A stretch of 64,000 nt of DNA, from contig JAEPNV010000011.1 of the NCBI GenBank assembly GCA_017643215.1, positions 78,313-142,312 of the forward strand, read 5' to 3'. The notes beneath the pieces are model-generated. The model saw nothing but the letters and a program-made list of their open reading frames with translations, was not told where the DNA came from and ran no database searches. The first letter of the stretch is position 1. Each line of letters starts with the position of its first letter. The position numbers were made by a program, and so were the translations under genes. Of this stretch, positions 24,960 through 35,732 are shown piece after piece. Origin of the DNA: Roseibium sp. Its GTDB lineage: Bacteria > Pseudomonadota > Alphaproteobacteria > Rhizobiales > Stappiaceae.

Positions 24960-27674
24960 ATGTCACAGGCAACTGCGAAACCGTCTCCGGCGACTGACGC
25001 CAAAGTCACGCCGATGATGGCCCAGTACATCGAGATCAAGACCGCCAATCCAGACAGTCTGCTGTTTTACCGGATGGGCGATTTTTACGAGCTCTTCTTC
25101 GAGGACGCGGAAGTCGCCTCACGCGCGCTCGGCATTACCCTGACCAAACGCGGCAAACACCAGGGCGCGGACATCCCCATGTGCGGGGTGCCGGTGCACG
25201 CGGCCGACGATTACTTGCAAAAACTTATCGCGCTCGGCCACCGGGTGTCCGTCTGCGAGCAGACCGAAGATCCCGCGGAAGCCAAAAAGCGCGGTTCCAA
25301 GGCCGTCGTGCGGCGGGATGTCGTCCGGCTGGTGACGCCCGGCACCTTGACCGAGGACCGGCTTCTGGAGTCCGGCGCCAACAACTATCTGGCGGCACTT
25401 ACCCGCCTTCGCGCCGGGTCGATGGCCGGAGAAGCGGTCTTTGGTCTTGCCTGGATTGACATGTCCACCGGCGGATTTCACGTCGCCGAGACGGGGTCTG
25501 AGCGGCTGGCCGCCGATCTTGCGCAAATCGCGCCGCGCGAACTCATACTGGCCGACACTCTGTTGCAGGAGCCCGAGCTGCGGATGCTGGCCGAACAGGC
25601 CGGCGGCGCCCTTTCGCCGGTGCCGCGGGCGTTTTTTGACGGATCGACCGCTGCGGACCGGCTCGCCCGCTATTTCGGCGTCAGAACTCTTGATGGGTTT
25701 GGGTCCTTTTCCCGCGCGGAACTCACCGCGGCGGCCGGTGTTCTCGCCTATATCGAAAAAACCCAGCTCGGCGAACGGCCGCCGCTCGACCCGCCGACCC
25801 GGGAAGCGGCCGCCGGGCACATGCTGATCGATCCGGCGACCCGGGCCAATCTCGAACTGACCCGGACCTTGTCCGGGGAAAAACAAGGCAGCCTTCTGGC
25901 CACCATCGATAGGACAGTAACGGGTGCCGGGGCCCGGCTTCTGGCCGGCCGCCTGTCGGGCCCGCTCGTGGACCCGGACCGGATCGCCCAGCGTCATGAT
26001 TCGGTGGAGTTTTTCCTTGCCAATGAAATCATGCGCGAAGGGTTGAGGCAGATCCTGAAATCGGCCCCGGACATGGCGCGGGCCCTGTCCCGCATCGCGC
26101 TTCACCGGGCGGGGCCGCGCGATATCCTTTCGATCGCCCGTGGCCTGGAGGCGGCGAGGGCCGCCCACGACCAAACGGCGGGCGGCGGACCGGCGCCGGC
26201 GGAAATCGAGGCGGCGCGCGCCAGCCTTGAACGGGCGCCGCACGATCTTGGCGCGGAGCTTGCCGCGGCGATCAAGGACGAACCGCCGCTTCTAAAACGC
26301 GACGGCGGATTTGTTGCCTCCGGTTACAATGCCGATCTCGATGAACTCAGGGCGCTGCGCGATGAAAGCCGCAAGGTGATCGCGCGGCTCCAGGCCGAGT
26401 ATTCCGAAGAGCTCGGCCTCCGCTCGCTCAAGATCAAACACAACAACGTCCTGGGCTGGTTCATCGAGGCGCCGACCGCCCAGACGGAAAAACTGACCAC
26501 GGATCCGGCCCGATTCATTCACCGCCAGACGATGGCCGGTGCCATGCGGTTCACCACTTCGGAACTGGCCGATCTGGAAAGCAAGATTGCCAGCGCGGGC
26601 GACCGGGCGCTCGCGATTGAACGGGCGATCTTCGACCACCTCGCGGAGGCCATCGTCGCGGCCGGAGACGCCATCAAGGCCGCCGCGCGGGGCCTGAGCA
26701 TCCTCGATGTGTCCGCCGCGCTCGCCAAATTGGCGCATGAGGAAGGCTACGCGCGCCCCGTGGTGGACGACAGCCGCGCCTTTGCCGTGACCGGCGGCCG
26801 GCACCCGGTCGTCGAACGGGCGCTCAAATCGGCCGGGGGCGACGGCTTTGTCGCGAACGATGCCGACCTTGGGCCGGCGGGCAGCGATGAAACCGGCCGC
26901 ATCTGGTTGATCACCGGACCCAACATGGCCGGTAAATCAACCTTCCTGCGCCAGAACGCATTGATCGCGGTGCTGGCGCAAATGGGGGCCTTCGTTCCCG
27001 CGTCAAGCGCCCATATCGGCGTCGTCGACCGGCTTTTTTCCCGTGTCGGCGCGGCGGACGATCTCGCCAGAGGCCGCTCCACCTTCATGGTCGAAATGGT
27101 CGAGACCGCCGCCATCCTCAATCAGGCGGGCGACCGGTCGCTTGTCATTCTGGACGAGATTGGCCGGGGCACCGCCACATTCGACGGGTTGTCGATCGCC
27201 TGGGCGACGATCGAACATCTTCATGAGATCAACCAAGCGCGGGCGCTGTTTGCAACGCACTACCACGAGCTGACGGCGCTCGCCCAAAAGCTGGACCGTC
27301 TGTCCAACGCGACCGTCTCGGTCAAGGAGTGGAAAGGCGAGGTTATCTTTTTGCACGAAATCGTGCCCGGCGCCGCCGACCGGTCCTATGGGATCCAGGT
27401 GGCGAAACTTGCCGGATTGCCGGCAAGCGTCGTCGAGCGGTCAAAACAAGTCCTCAGCCAGTTGGAGGAACAGGACCGGCGGGCGCCGGCCGAAAGCCTG
27501 ATTGACGAGTTGCCGCTCTTCGCGGCCGTGCCCGCAGCGCCGGGCCACGGGCATCAACCGGTCCCTGATCCCGTGACTGAGCGTCTCGACGCGCTTGACC
27601 CGGACGATATGACGCCGAAGCAAGCGCTCGACGCCTTGTATGCCCTCAAACGGGCCAAATCCGGCGGGACGTAG
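24960..27674 (+). CDS. mutS: DNA mismatch repair protein MutS
   Basis: Recognises base mismatches and small loops to start mismatch repair. The 904-aa protein shows the N-terminal mismatch-binding motif [14 protein letters not shown] (Phe-x-Glu in GDFYELF), the Walker A motif [14 protein letters not shown] and the Walker B motif [15 protein letters not shown]. The C-terminal helix-hairpin region ends in [16 protein letters not shown], used for tetramer or MutL contacts. It is divergent from maeB by 132 bp; glnD is not present downstream. Confidence 0.98.
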   Translation: MSQATAKPSPATDAKVTPMMAQYIEIKTANPDSLLFYRMGDFYELFFEDAEVASRALGITLTKRGKHQGADIPMCGVPVHAADDYLQKLIALGHRVSVCEQTEDPAEAKKRGSKAVVRRDVVRLVTPGTLTEDRLLESGANNYLAALTRLRAGSMAGEAVFGLAWIDMSTGGFHVAETGSERLAADLAQIAPRELILADTLLQEPELRMLAEQAGGALSPVPRAFFDGSTAADRLARYFGVRTLDGFGSFSRAELTAAAGVLAYIEKTQLGERPPLDPPTREAAAGHMLIDPATRANLELTRTLSGEKQGSLLATIDRTVTGAGARLLAGRLSGPLVDPDRIAQRHDSVEFFLANEIMREGLRQILKSAPDMARALSRIALHRAGPRDILSIARGLEAARAAHDQTAGGGPAPAEIEAARASLERAPHDLGAELAAAIKDEPPLLKRDGGFVASGYNADLDELRALRDESRKVIARLQAEYSEELGLRSLKIKHNNVLGWFIEAPTAQTEKLTTDPARFIHRQTMAGAMRFTTSELADLESKIASAGDRALAIERAIFDHLAEAIVAAGDAIKAAARGLSILDVSAALAKLAHEEGYARPVVDDSRAFAVTGGRHPVVERALKSAGGDGFVANDADLGPAGSDETGRIWLITGPNMAGKSTFLRQNALIAVLAQMGAFVPASSAHIGVVDRLFSRVGAADDLARGRSTFMVEMVETAAILNQAGDRSLVILDEIGRGTATFDGLSIAWATIEHLHEINQARALFATHYHELTALAQKLDRLSNATVSVKEWKGEVIFLHEIVPGAADRSYGIQVAKLAGLPASVVERSKQVLSQLEEQDRRAPAESLIDELPLFAAVPAAPGHGHQPVPDPVTERLDALDPDDMTPKQALDALYALKRAKSGGT

Positions 27675-27694
27675 TGCCCGGCTTGGCGCCGGGA

Positions 27695-28018
27695 TCACCG
27701 GCCGTGATAGGCCTTGATCTCGGCGATCTCGAGCTGCATCGCCTTGAACAGGGCCAGGGCGTCCTTGTCCTTGTCAGACAACGGCTTTTTGAACTCCACC
27801 TGGTCGATCAGGATGTCCAGCACCTCGCTGATCCGGCCGATCTGCCGGCCGTAGCTGCCGACTTCGTTGAGAATTTCCTGTTCCACTTGCGGGGCGGACG
27901 ACCGGCCAAGGTTGATGTTGATGAAACTGAATTGGTTTCCGATCGCCTTGAACATGTCCGACCAGGGATTGATCGATTGCACAACATCGCCGGACAAGGG
28001 CAATTTGAAGCTCGGCAT
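27695..28018 (-). CDS. conserved rhizobial protein of unknown function
   Basis: 107 aa, starting MPSFKLPLSGDVVQSINPW, followed by INLGRSSAPQVEQEILNEVGSYGRQIGRI and a charged C-terminus. Very similar short proteins occur across Hyphomicrobiales as unnamed hypotheticals; no domain function is known. The start at 28018 is the one used by relatives; longer frames to 28102 exist. It converges on mutS with 20 bp between the stops. Confidence 0.75.
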   Translation of the reverse strand: MPSFKLPLSGDVVQSINPWSDMFKAIGNQFSFININLGRSSAPQVEQEILNEVGSYGRQIGRISEVLDILIDQVEFKKPLSDKDKDALALFKAMQLEIAEIKAYHGR

Positions 28019-28244
28019 GGCGGTCTCCGCGCGTGAGAAAATTGGCTCTGCCATTAAGACGCGATGAATTGTGCAGCGCAACCTCATCCTTGGAAAGGCC
28101 ATTTTGAGTGGCAGCAGACCGTAACCCGGTCCGAGGCGGATAGGCGCCGTGCAAAGGCGAGGTCCTCGACTTTTCCGGTGACCGCGTGGAACCTGGGGGA
28201 TAAGGTCCGGTATTGCATACCTTTAGAACCTGGTTTTCATCCCA

Positions 28245-29432
28245 ATGCGGTTCTTGCGACACGTCCCCCGGCAAGGCGTGCTGATTTTCGGCCTGCAACT
28301 GACGCACAGCACCTGCGTTTCGGCGCTGATCCCGCTCATGGGCTATTTCATTGTCGCGGGCCTGGGGTCGCAGCCCTGGCAGGTCGGTCTTTACACCGGG
28401 TTGGTCATGCCGCTGACATTGATCGCCACACGCTGGGCGGGCGAGCGGCTCGACAAAGGGTTTCCGGTCCGCCGCCTGTTGCTGATATCGGTCGCCGCCT
28501 ATCTGATGCTGACCGCGATCCTCACGCGGACCGATAGTCTTTTGATCCTGATTGCCGCCGCCGCGCCGTTGATGAGCCTGGCGAATTTGGGATCGGGCAC
28601 GATTTTTACCTTCGGCCGCCTCTATGCCACCCAAAACGGCCTGGATGTCGCAAAGGTCAACTCCTGGCTCAGGATGGCGGTGTCCCTCGCCTGGATGATC
28701 GGGCCTGCCGTCTCGTTTTTCCTCGCCGCGCGGTTCGGCTTTGCAGCGGCGTTTTCATGTGCGTTCGCGCTCGGCCTCGTTTACGCCCTTTTGTGGTATG
28801 TCGTCGTGCCGCGTGAATTCCGGGCCCCGCAGCGGCAAGTGGCCTCCGATGGATCTGATCCCATCAATTGGGGATTGCGGATCGCCGGGCTGATCTGCCT
28901 TGGATTTGTGATCACCAACTCCCTGTTCGTTTCGGCGATGCCGTTGTTTTTCATTAAGGACGTCGGCCTTCCGGGCGCAACACCGGGGCTCTCCCTGACC
29001 GTCAAGTGCCTGGTGGAAGTCTTTATCATCTTCGCCTCGGTGCGCCTTGCCGCACGGATCGGCCTGCGCCAGGTGCTGATGATTGCCGCGTGTCTTGGCG
29101 CTGTCAGCATGATGCTCTTTGCCCAAGCCGGCCATGTCTGGCAGGTCCTGGTGATCTCCGCCCTTGAGGGCGTCTACTACGGGCTGTTTGCCGGTGTCGC
29201 GATCACATTCGTGCAGAGTTTCGCGCCCGACCGGCCCGGCCGCGCGACCGCCGTCTATATGAACAGCCTGTTCCTCGGCGGCATGATCGGCAGCGTCTCG
29301 ATGGGCTTCATTGCCAGCGCAGCGGATTTCAAGACGGTGCTTTTTGTCGCCGCCAGCGCATCACTCGCCGCGTTCGCGATCCTGCTGGCGACCTGGAAGG
29401 TGCAGCCGCGGCCGCACGCCCAAGAACTCTAG
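28245..29432 (+). CDS. MFS transporter, sugar-efflux (SetA-like) type
   Basis: 395 aa with about twelve hydrophobic segments, beginning FGLQLTHSTCVSALIPLMGYF. The segment FTFGRLYATQNGLDVAKVNSW followed by RMAVSLAWMIGPAVSF resembles the region between helices 3 and 5 of Set-family sugar efflux proteins. It should sit in the inner membrane and export small solutes by proton exchange; the substrate cannot be inferred. No regulator is adjacent. Confidence 0.85.
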   Translation: MRFLRHVPRQGVLIFGLQLTHSTCVSALIPLMGYFIVAGLGSQPWQVGLYTGLVMPLTLIATRWAGERLDKGFPVRRLLLISVAAYLMLTAILTRTDSLLILIAAAAPLMSLANLGSGTIFTFGRLYATQNGLDVAKVNSWLRMAVSLAWMIGPAVSFFLAARFGFAAAFSCAFALGLVYALLWYVVVPREFRAPQRQVASDGSDPINWGLRIAGLICLGFVITNSLFVSAMPLFFIKDVGLPGATPGLSLTVKCLVEVFIIFASVRLAARIGLRQVLMIAACLGAVSMMLFAQAGHVWQVLVISALEGVYYGLFAGVAITFVQSFAPDRPGRATAVYMNSLFLGGMIGSVSMGFIASAADFKTVLFVAASASLAAFAILLATWKVQPRPHAQEL

Positions 29433-29441
29433 ATCGCAGAG

Positions 29442-29969
29442 CTAAACGCCCCCCGCCTTGGCGACGGCCACCGCATTTGCCATGGCGCCGGCGAAACTGG
29501 TCCGATCTTCCGGATTCAGGAAACTGCCGATCGCGATCGCCTGGCCGCGGTTGCTCAGGCTGATTTTCGTCACGCCCTCATCCTCGACGCGTTCGATACT
29601 GAGCCGCACCCAGGCCGGATTGAACCGGTATTCCTGAAAGCGTTTGCCCGGCCCGACCTTGCGTACCAGAATTTCGGTCCTGGAAACGACGACTTCCTCA
29701 AACGACCGCGCGGCGGCGTAGTTCAAACGGAAGGCCAGATAGATCAGCGCCAGATCAAGACCAAAAAAACCGAACACCGGCCAAGCACCGATCATCAAGA
29801 ACATGATCCCCGCGACAAAACTCACCACCCCAAGGCACGCCATCAGGATCAAAAAGCCGTTCGGTCCGAGCGACCGGTACGGCGTCAGAACAGCGGAAAA
29901 AAACGGCGCGTTGGGATCGATCGCCGTTCCATGTTCGTCGGGTTTCGGATTGTTCTTGCTCATCCTCAC
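29442..29969 (-). CDS. DUF2244 membrane protein
   Basis: 175 aa with two adjacent transmembrane helices around residues 38-85 (FLILMACLGVVSFVAGIMFL and PVFGFFGLDLALIYLAFRL) followed by a soluble beta-rich domain (EEVVVSRTEILVRKV, WVRLSIERVEDEG). This is the DUF2244 layout. In rhizobia the gene is often divergent from nth, as here (16 bp between starts). Function is unknown. Confidence 0.85.
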   Translation of the reverse strand: MRMSKNNPKPDEHGTAIDPNAPFFSAVLTPYRSLGPNGFLILMACLGVVSFVAGIMFLMIGAWPVFGFFGLDLALIYLAFRLNYAAARSFEEVVVSRTEILVRKVGPGKRFQEYRFNPAWVRLSIERVEDEGVTKISLSNRGQAIAIGSFLNPEDRTSFAGAMANAVAVAKAGGV

Positions 29970-29985
29970 CGATTATAGAGGGGAG

Positions 29986-30816
29986 ATGGCAGATTCAAAG
30001 ACAAAGACCGCCCGCGGGTCCGCGCTCAAACGGGTGAACAAAACCAGTGGCCCAAAAAAAACGCCGTCGGTCGATAATCCCGGGCGTGTCCTGAAACGCT
30101 CCCGCTACACAAAGGCGGAGACCCGTGCGATTTTTCAGCGGTTTCACGCCGACAACCCAGAGCCGGAAGGCGAACTGGATTATGTGAACGCGTTCACTTT
30201 GCTGGTGGCGGTTGTTTTGTCCGCGCAGGCGACGGATGTCGGGGTTAACCGGGCCACCAGGCACCTGTTTGAAATCGCGGACACACCGGAAAAAATGCTC
30301 GCACTTGGCGAGGAGCGGGTCCGGGAGGAAATCAAGACGATCGGCCTTTACAGGAACAAGGCCAAAAACGTAATCCTGCTCTGCCAGCAGTTGATCAAGG
30401 AGCATGGCGGCGCCGTTCCGGAAAACCGGGAGGCGCTGGAAAAGCTCCCCGGTGTCGGCCGCAAGACCGCCAACGTCGTGCTGAATATCTATTTCGGCCA
30501 TCCGACGATTGCCGTCGACACGCATTTGTTCCGGCTGGCCAACCGGATCGGCATGGCGCCGGGCAAGACGCCGCTGGACGTCGAAAAGGCGCTGGAAAAG
30601 GTCGTGCCGCAGGAATTCGGCCAACATGCCCACCATTGGCTGATCCTGCACGGGCGCTACATCTGCAAGGCCCGCAAACCGGAGTGCCGCCGGTGCGTGA
30701 TCTACGATCTGTGCAAAAGCCCCGACCGCGAGGCGGCCGATACGATCCCCGAGATCGCGCTGCGGACGGCAGCACGGGTTGCGCGGGCTGAAAGCGGGCC
30801 TGGCAATGGCCCATGA
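29986..30816 (+). CDS. nth: endonuclease III
   Basis: DNA glycosylase/AP lyase that removes oxidised pyrimidines. The helix-hairpin-helix LPGVGRKTANVVLNIYF carries the catalytic Lys, and IAVDTHLFRLANR carries the catalytic Asp. The iron-sulfur loop has C-x6-C-x2-C-x5-C (CKARKPECRRCVIYDLC). The 276-aa form has a basic N-terminal extension of about 35 residues. The start MADSKTKTARG has GAGGGG just upstream; a frame from 29803 reads antisense through DUF2244 and is rejected. Confidence 0.97.
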   Translation: MADSKTKTARGSALKRVNKTSGPKKTPSVDNPGRVLKRSRYTKAETRAIFQRFHADNPEPEGELDYVNAFTLLVAVVLSAQATDVGVNRATRHLFEIADTPEKMLALGEERVREEIKTIGLYRNKAKNVILLCQQLIKEHGGAVPENREALEKLPGVGRKTANVVLNIYFGHPTIAVDTHLFRLANRIGMAPGKTPLDVEKALEKVVPQEFGQHAHHWLILHGRYICKARKPECRRCVIYDLCKSPDREAADTIPEIALRTAARVARAESGPGNGP

Positions 30817-31357
30817 TTGCGCGCCTTTATCCCCGCGCCTGCGGTTTCGCAAACCGGCCGCTGGCGATGCGGCCTTCTTGCTCGCACTCATGAATGACAG
30901 CGCGTATCTGCGCTTCATTGGCGACCGCAAGGTCCGGGACCTCAACCAGGCGCGAGCGTATATTGAGAACAAGCTGCTGCCGCCGTTTTCAGACTCCGGC
31001 TTCGGCCTCTGGGTGACGGAGCTTTCGGCAAGCGCGGATCCAATCGGCCTTTGCGGCCTGGTCAAGCGTGATACATTGCCTGGACCCGACCTTGGCTACG
31101 CGTTCCTGCCGGCCTATCGGCGGAAGGGCTATGCCCGGGAAGCTGCCGAGGCGGTGCTTTACCACGCGGCGCACATCATTGGACTTCAAAACGTGCTGGC
31201 AATCGTCGATCCGGAGAACGCGCCGTCCCGCGATCTTTTGAACCATCTCGGATTTGTCTTTCAGGACAAAACGGTGTTTCCGCCGTCCGGCGACACGGTC
31301 GACATGTACTCTTGGACCGGCGCCGAACCCAAACCAACCGGGACAGACTGCGCCTGA
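30806..31357 (+). CDS. GNAT-family N-acetyltransferase
   Basis: 183 aa of the RimJ/RimL type: LRFRKPAAGDAAFLLALMND at the start, LGYAFLPAYRRKGYAREAAEA with the acetyl-CoA-binding pyrophosphate loop (R-R-K-G-Y-A), and DPENAPSRDLLNHLGFVFQD, the usual N-x-x-S-x-x-x-L-x-x-x-G-F end motif. The substrate is unknown. The gene overlaps the 3' end of nth; a longer start at 30779 is also possible. Confidence 0.88.
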   Translation: MAHDCAPLSPRLRFRKPAAGDAAFLLALMNDSAYLRFIGDRKVRDLNQARAYIENKLLPPFSDSGFGLWVTELSASADPIGLCGLVKRDTLPGPDLGYAFLPAYRRKGYAREAAEAVLYHAAHIIGLQNVLAIVDPENAPSRDLLNHLGFVFQDKTVFPPSGDTVDMYSWTGAEPKPTGTDCA

Positions 31358-31463
31358 TGCCCGGACGCAGCTTCGACGCCTGGCGTGCAACTAAAAAAGC
31401 CGGATCTGATCCGGCCATGCTCAGCACTGATATTGTCCCAGGAGGTTTAAACCCGCCAGACGG

Positions 31464-31895
31464 TCAGGATTTTTGGCGAACGCGCACGATCACATCGACC
31501 CGGACAATTTCCATGCCCTCAGGGGCCTCCGGCACTTCACCGATGCCCACACCGTCGCCTGGAATGTCGACGACCCGGTTTTCGCCTTCGATGAAAAAGT
31601 GATGGTGGTCGGACACGTTGGTGTCGAAATAGGTTTTTGTGCCGTCAATCGCGACTTCGCGAAGCAGGCCGGCTTCTGTGAACTGATGCAAGGTGTTGTA
31701 GACCGTCGCCAGTGACACGGGCACATCCGCGCCGACCGCTTCCTCGTGCAAAAGCTCCGCCGAGATATGCCGGTCGCCCTTGGAAAAAAGGAGCTCAGCG
31801 AGCGAGACCCGCTGCCGGGTTGGCCGTAATCCGGCCTGGCGCAACACATTCGACACGTTAGAACGCGATGTCTGGTTCGTCGCGGTGTCAATCAT
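31464..31895 (-). CDS. irr: Fur-family iron response regulator Irr
   Basis: 143 aa Fur-like protein: a winged helix with GLRPTRQRVSLAELLF and PVSLATVYNTLHQFTEAGL, then a metal or haem region with VSDHHHFFIEGENRVVDIP. The three-His stretch and the position beside fabA mark it as Irr rather than Fur. Irr represses haem synthesis and controls iron genes in rhizobia according to haem status. It is divergent from fabA with about 360 bp between. Confidence 0.93.
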   Translation of the reverse strand: MIDTATNQTSRSNVSNVLRQAGLRPTRQRVSLAELLFSKGDRHISAELLHEEAVGADVPVSLATVYNTLHQFTEAGLLREVAIDGTKTYFDTNVSDHHHFFIEGENRVVDIPGDGVGIGEVPEAPEGMEIVRVDVIVRVRQKS

Positions 31896-32252
31896 TTCAG
31901 GCCTTTAGATTTCCGGTTTGTCCTCGCCGCGCGGTGCCCTCGAGCAACACAAATCGTGCCACAATGGCGGATCGCGACAAGCTATTGTCCACCCAATTGC
32001 TTCATTACTGCCATTTCTTGCCCTTAAAATGCAAGTTTTTCATGAAAAATCCCCTGCGGCAGGGCGCCGCTCAAGGCAATATCAGCGCGAGAACCACAAT
32101 TTCGCGCGAGAAGCCAAGACGTTCGGCGATTCCCGGCCTTCCGATGGCGTTTACCCTGTGTTAGGAAGGCGCCCTATCGCATCTGAACAATAACGGTTCG
32201 TATCCCACCAGCGGCGGGATCCAGGGCTTGAAAGACAAATAACGGATCTTGA
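31896..32252. other. irr-fabA divergent regulatory region
   Basis: No gene is seen in these 357 bp. The interval contains a 14-bp perfect palindrome TTTTTCATGAAAAA (32036-32049) and, just after it, CCCTGCGGCAGGG. Either could be an operator for Irr or a fatty-acid regulator; no site could be assigned to a known consensus. Confidence 0.45.
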
Positions 32253-32759
32253 ATGACCGAGCGGCGCTCCAGCTTTGACTACGAAGACCTTCTCACCTGC
32301 GGCCGCGGTGAGCTTTTTGGACCCGGCAATGCCCAGCTGCCGCTTCCGCCGATGCTGATGTTCGACCGGATCACCGACATCTCGGAGACCGGCGGAGAGC
32401 ATGACAAGGGTTATGTGCGCGCTGAATTCGACATCAAACCGGATCTGTGGTTCTTCCCCTGCCACTTTCAGGGCAATCCAATCATGCCCGGTTGCCTTGG
32501 TCTTGATGCGCTTTGGCAATTGACCGGGTTCCATTTGGGCTGGCAAGGGCTGCCGGGCCGCGGCATGGCGCTGTCCACCGGCGAGGTGAAATTCAAAGGG
32601 ATGGTCACGCCGGAGACCAAGCTCGTCGAGTATGGCGTCGACTTCAAACGGATCATGAAGGGCCGCCTGGTCCTTGGGATCGCCGACGGCTGGTTGAAAG
32701 CGGACGGTGAACAGATCTACAACGCCAAAGACCTGCGGGTCGGCCTGTCCACCGCCTGA
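32253..32759 (+). CDS. fabA: 3-hydroxydecanoyl-ACP dehydratase/isomerase
   Basis: Dehydrates 3-hydroxyacyl-ACP and isomerises trans-2- to cis-3-decenoyl-ACP, the branch point for unsaturated fatty acids. The 168-aa hot-dog protein has the active-site His in [14 protein letters not shown] and the Asp in [14 protein letters not shown]. It is the first gene of fabA-fabB-fabI, a standard rhizobial unit. The start [14 protein letters not shown] is clear. Confidence 0.98.
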   Translation: MTERRSSFDYEDLLTCGRGELFGPGNAQLPLPPMLMFDRITDISETGGEHDKGYVRAEFDIKPDLWFFPCHFQGNPIMPGCLGLDALWQLTGFHLGWQGLPGRGMALSTGEVKFKGMVTPETKLVEYGVDFKRIMKGRLVLGIADGWLKADGEQIYNAKDLRVGLSTA

Positions 32760-32887
32760 ACTCAACCGCCATGTCGAATTTATGCGCCGGCGCTTCCTTT
32801 ACATTCGGAGCGCCGGTTTGCACATGATAAGGGCACTGGCTCGCACCCCTGCCCAGCCTGCCCGCCACTTGAGAATAGGAGACCGCT

Positions 32888-34111
32888 ATGAGACGCGTCG
32901 TCGTCACCGGGATCGGGATCGTTTCTTCCATCGGCGCGACCGCCCAGGAAGTGCTGGCAAGCCTGCGCGAGGGAAAGTCCGGAATCAGTTTCTCTCCCGA
33001 TTATGCCGAACACGGTTTTCGCAGCCAGGTTCACGGCAAGCCGGATGTCGACATTCCCGCGATGATCGACAAGCGCCAATTGCGGTTCATGGGCGACGGC
33101 GCGGCCTATAATTACATCGCCATGCAACAGGCGATCGCCGACAGCGGTCTGGAAGACACCGACGTGTCCAATCCGCGCACCGGCCTTGTGATGGGGTCCG
33201 GCGGCCCGTCGACCAAGAACCTGTTCCAGGCACACCAGATCGTGCTTGAAAAAGGCTCGCCCAAGCGGATGGGGCCGTTCATGGTCACGCGCGGCATGAG
33301 CTCGACCAATTCCGCGTGCCTTGCAACACCCTTCAAGATCAAGGGCATCAATTATTCAATCACCTCCGCCTGTTCCACGTCCGCACATTGCATCGGCGCG
33401 GGCACCGAACAGATCCAATGGGGCAAGCAGGACATTGTTTTTGCCGGTGGCGGCGAGGAACTCGACTGGACCCTGTCGTGCCTGTTCGACGCGATGGGTG
33501 CCATGTCGTCCAAATACAATGACACGCCGGAAACCGCGGCACGGGCTTATGACGCAACACGCGACGGATTCGTGATTGCCGGTGGTGGCGGCGTCGTGGT
33601 GCTGGAAGAGCTGGAGCACGCCAAGGCGCGCGGCGCCAAGATCTACGCGGAGATCACCGGATACGCGGCAAATTCGGATGGTTATGACATGGTCGCCCCG
33701 TCCGGCGAAGGCGGCGAGCGGTGCATGCGCCTTGCCATTGAGACCCTGGGTGACCGGAAAGTCGACTATGTCAACACACACGGCACATCGACGCCCGTTG
33801 GCGATGTTGGGGAAATCGAGGCCATCCGCCGCGTGTTCGGCGACAACCAACCGCCGGCCTCGTCGACCAAATCACTGACCGGTCACAGCCTGGGCGCCAC
33901 GGGGGTTCAGGAGGCGATTTACTGCCTCTTGATGCTGCAAAACGACTTCATGACCGCCTCGGCCAACATCACGGAACTCGATCCGGCCTTGAGCAAGGAC
34001 GAGATCGTGACAGAGCGGGTCGACAATGCCGGCCTCGACACCGTGCTTTCGAACAGCTTCGGATTCGGCGGCACGAATGCCTCCCTTGTCCTGTCGCGGT
34101 ACCACGGATAA
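32888..34111 (+). CDS. fabB: 3-oxoacyl-ACP synthase I
   Basis: Elongates acyl-ACP, including cis-3-decenoyl-ACP, with malonyl-ACP. The Cys-His-His triad is in [27 protein letters not shown] and [14 protein letters not shown]. The 407-aa length is typical. It lies 128 bp after fabA and starts [16 protein letters not shown], with AGGAGACC upstream. Confidence 0.97.
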   Translation: MRRVVVTGIGIVSSIGATAQEVLASLREGKSGISFSPDYAEHGFRSQVHGKPDVDIPAMIDKRQLRFMGDGAAYNYIAMQQAIADSGLEDTDVSNPRTGLVMGSGGPSTKNLFQAHQIVLEKGSPKRMGPFMVTRGMSSTNSACLATPFKIKGINYSITSACSTSAHCIGAGTEQIQWGKQDIVFAGGGEELDWTLSCLFDAMGAMSSKYNDTPETAARAYDATRDGFVIAGGGGVVVLEELEHAKARGAKIYAEITGYAANSDGYDMVAPSGEGGERCMRLAIETLGDRKVDYVNTHGTSTPVGDVGEIEAIRRVFGDNQPPASSTKSLTGHSLGATGVQEAIYCLLMLQNDFMTASANITELDPALSKDEIVTERVDNAGLDTVLSNSFGFGGTNASLVLSRYHG

Positions 34112-34122
34112 GGAGCCGTTCA

Positions 34123-34935
34123 ATGCCGGAATTGATGAAAGGCAAGCGTGGCCTCGTCATGGGCGTGGCCAACGACCACTCCATTGCCTGGGGTATTGCC
34201 CGCACATTGGCCGACCACGGGGCGGATCTTGCCTTCACCTACCAGGGCGAAGCGTTTGGAAAACGCACCCGCCCGCTCGCTGATTCGGTCGGCTCCAAAC
34301 TGTTGCTGCCGTGCGATGTGGAGGACACCGCCTCCGTCGATGAGGTGTTCGACACGCTCAAATCCGAATGGGGTTCGATCGATTTTCTCGTTCACGCGAT
34401 CGCGTTTTCCGACAAGTCCGAGCTGCGCGGTAAATATGCCGACACGTCACGGGACAATTTCATTCGGACCATGGTGATCTCGTGTTTTTCCTTTACCGAG
34501 ATCGCCAAACGGGCCGCCGCCTTGATGCCCGATGGCGGATCGATGATCACCTTGACCTATGGCGGATCAACCCGGGTCATGCCGAACTACAATGTCATGG
34601 GCGTCGCGAAGGCGGCGCTGGAAAGCTCGGTCCGCTATCTGGCCGTCGACTACGGGGAGCGGAATATCCGCGTCAACGCGCTGTCGGCGGGCCCGGTCCG
34701 CACCCTTGCCGGGTCCGGCGTTTCCGACGCGCGTATCATGTTCAATTATCAAAAGCGCAACTCGCCGCTCGGGCGGACGGTCTCGCTCGATGAGATCGGT
34801 GGGACGGGCCTCTACCTTCTGTCGGACCTGTCCGGCGGTGTCACCGGAGAGGTCCATTTCGTCGACAGTGGCTACAATATCATTTCCATGCCGCGCCTCG
34901 ATGAACTGAAGGTCCAGGAACAAAAGGCGGAATAG
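34123..34935 (+). CDS. fabI: enoyl-ACP reductase (NADH)
   Basis: Reduces trans-2-enoyl-ACP, completing each elongation cycle. The 270-aa SDR protein has KGKRGLVMGVANDHSIAWG for cofactor binding and the catalytic Tyr/Lys pair in MPNYNVMGVAKAALESSVRY. It follows fabB by 11 bp. The start MPELMKGKRGLVM has AAGGAG upstream. Confidence 0.97.
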   Translation: MPELMKGKRGLVMGVANDHSIAWGIARTLADHGADLAFTYQGEAFGKRTRPLADSVGSKLLLPCDVEDTASVDEVFDTLKSEWGSIDFLVHAIAFSDKSELRGKYADTSRDNFIRTMVISCFSFTEIAKRAAALMPDGGSMITLTYGGSTRVMPNYNVMGVAKAALESSVRYLAVDYGERNIRVNALSAGPVRTLAGSGVSDARIMFNYQKRNSPLGRTVSLDEIGGTGLYLLSDLSGGVTGEVHFVDSGYNIISMPRLDELKVQEQKAE

Positions 34936-34955
34936 GGCACCTCACCTCATTCCAG

Positions 34956-34991
34956 GTCACCCCGGGCAAGCCAAAGGCGCGACCCGGGGCC
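34956..34991. repeat. palindromic intergenic repeat, copy 3
   Basis: GTCACCCCGGGC ... ACCCGGGGCC, same edge sequences as the copies at 22446 and 58878. It lies 20 bp after the fabI stop and could act as its terminator. Confidence 0.55.
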
Positions 34992-35195
34992 GAGGAACCA
35001 CTGCGTTTGCGGCGGCGGCACCCGTTTCCATACCGAGCCGTGTGCCGCCCCGGTTCCGGATCTGCGCTTTGCCCGCTCTCCCCAGCAGAGAGGAGGGCCC
35101 TTCTGCCCGATGTGAAGTTCTAATCTTGCCGCCGCGGCCCAACGGAACCATCCGTTCGGCAAATGACTGCCGAGTTGCTGGACGGGGACCAACTG

Positions 35196-35732
35196 TTAGT
35201 CGATCAACTCATCCGGATAGACCCCGAACAGCCGGGTCTGGTCCAGCCAGCCGTCATAGTTTTCGCCGTTGACGCGGCACCATCCGCCGGCGCATTCGGT
35301 TATCGAGGCCAGGACAAAGGGCTCCAGCTCCGCGACGATATCGGCGTCCGACCTCGACCGGGCGCGCAGCGGCGTGCGGTTGTCCTGTTCCCAGGGCGTG
35401 ACCAGAGCCGTTCGGCGGCCCGACAGAAGAGAGTGAAAGACCCAGCCCTCCTTGCCTTCCCAATCCCGGATCCGGCGCCAATTCTCGAACTCCTGGATGA
35501 TCTCAACCGGCAGCCCCGCCTGAACGAAGGTCCAGGCGATGTCATGCTCGCGCGAGGGCCCGATACGGACATTCACACGGTCGGATTTCAGACTGACGAA
35601 TCGTGGCACCGGCAGTCCCGACGCGCCCGTTTGGGTCGTTTGAGCAGCCGCACTCCACGGCATTGCGGCCAAAACAAACCCCATACATCCGATCAGGCAC
35701 CATGCACGGAAGAAACGCTTTGGTCCGGCCAT
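35196..35732 (-). CDS. secreted SH3-domain protein (DUF1058-like)
   Basis: 178 aa with a signal peptide (AWCLIGCMGFVLAAMPWSAAA, cleavage near residue 30). The mature part has two SH3-like repeats: KSDRVNVRIGPSREHDIAW with EIIQEFENWRRIRDWEGKEG, and a second with VLASITECAGGWCRVNGENY followed by GWLDQTRLFG. Such bacterial SH3 proteins are usually periplasmic and may bind cell wall. The gene is divergent from the 2-hydroxyacid dehydrogenase, as in many Hyphomicrobiales. Confidence 0.88.
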   Translation of the reverse strand: MAGPKRFFRAWCLIGCMGFVLAAMPWSAAAQTTQTGASGLPVPRFVSLKSDRVNVRIGPSREHDIAWTFVQAGLPVEIIQEFENWRRIRDWEGKEGWVFHSLLSGRRTALVTPWEQDNRTPLRARSRSDADIVAELEPFVLASITECAGGWCRVNGENYDGWLDQTRLFGVYPDELID

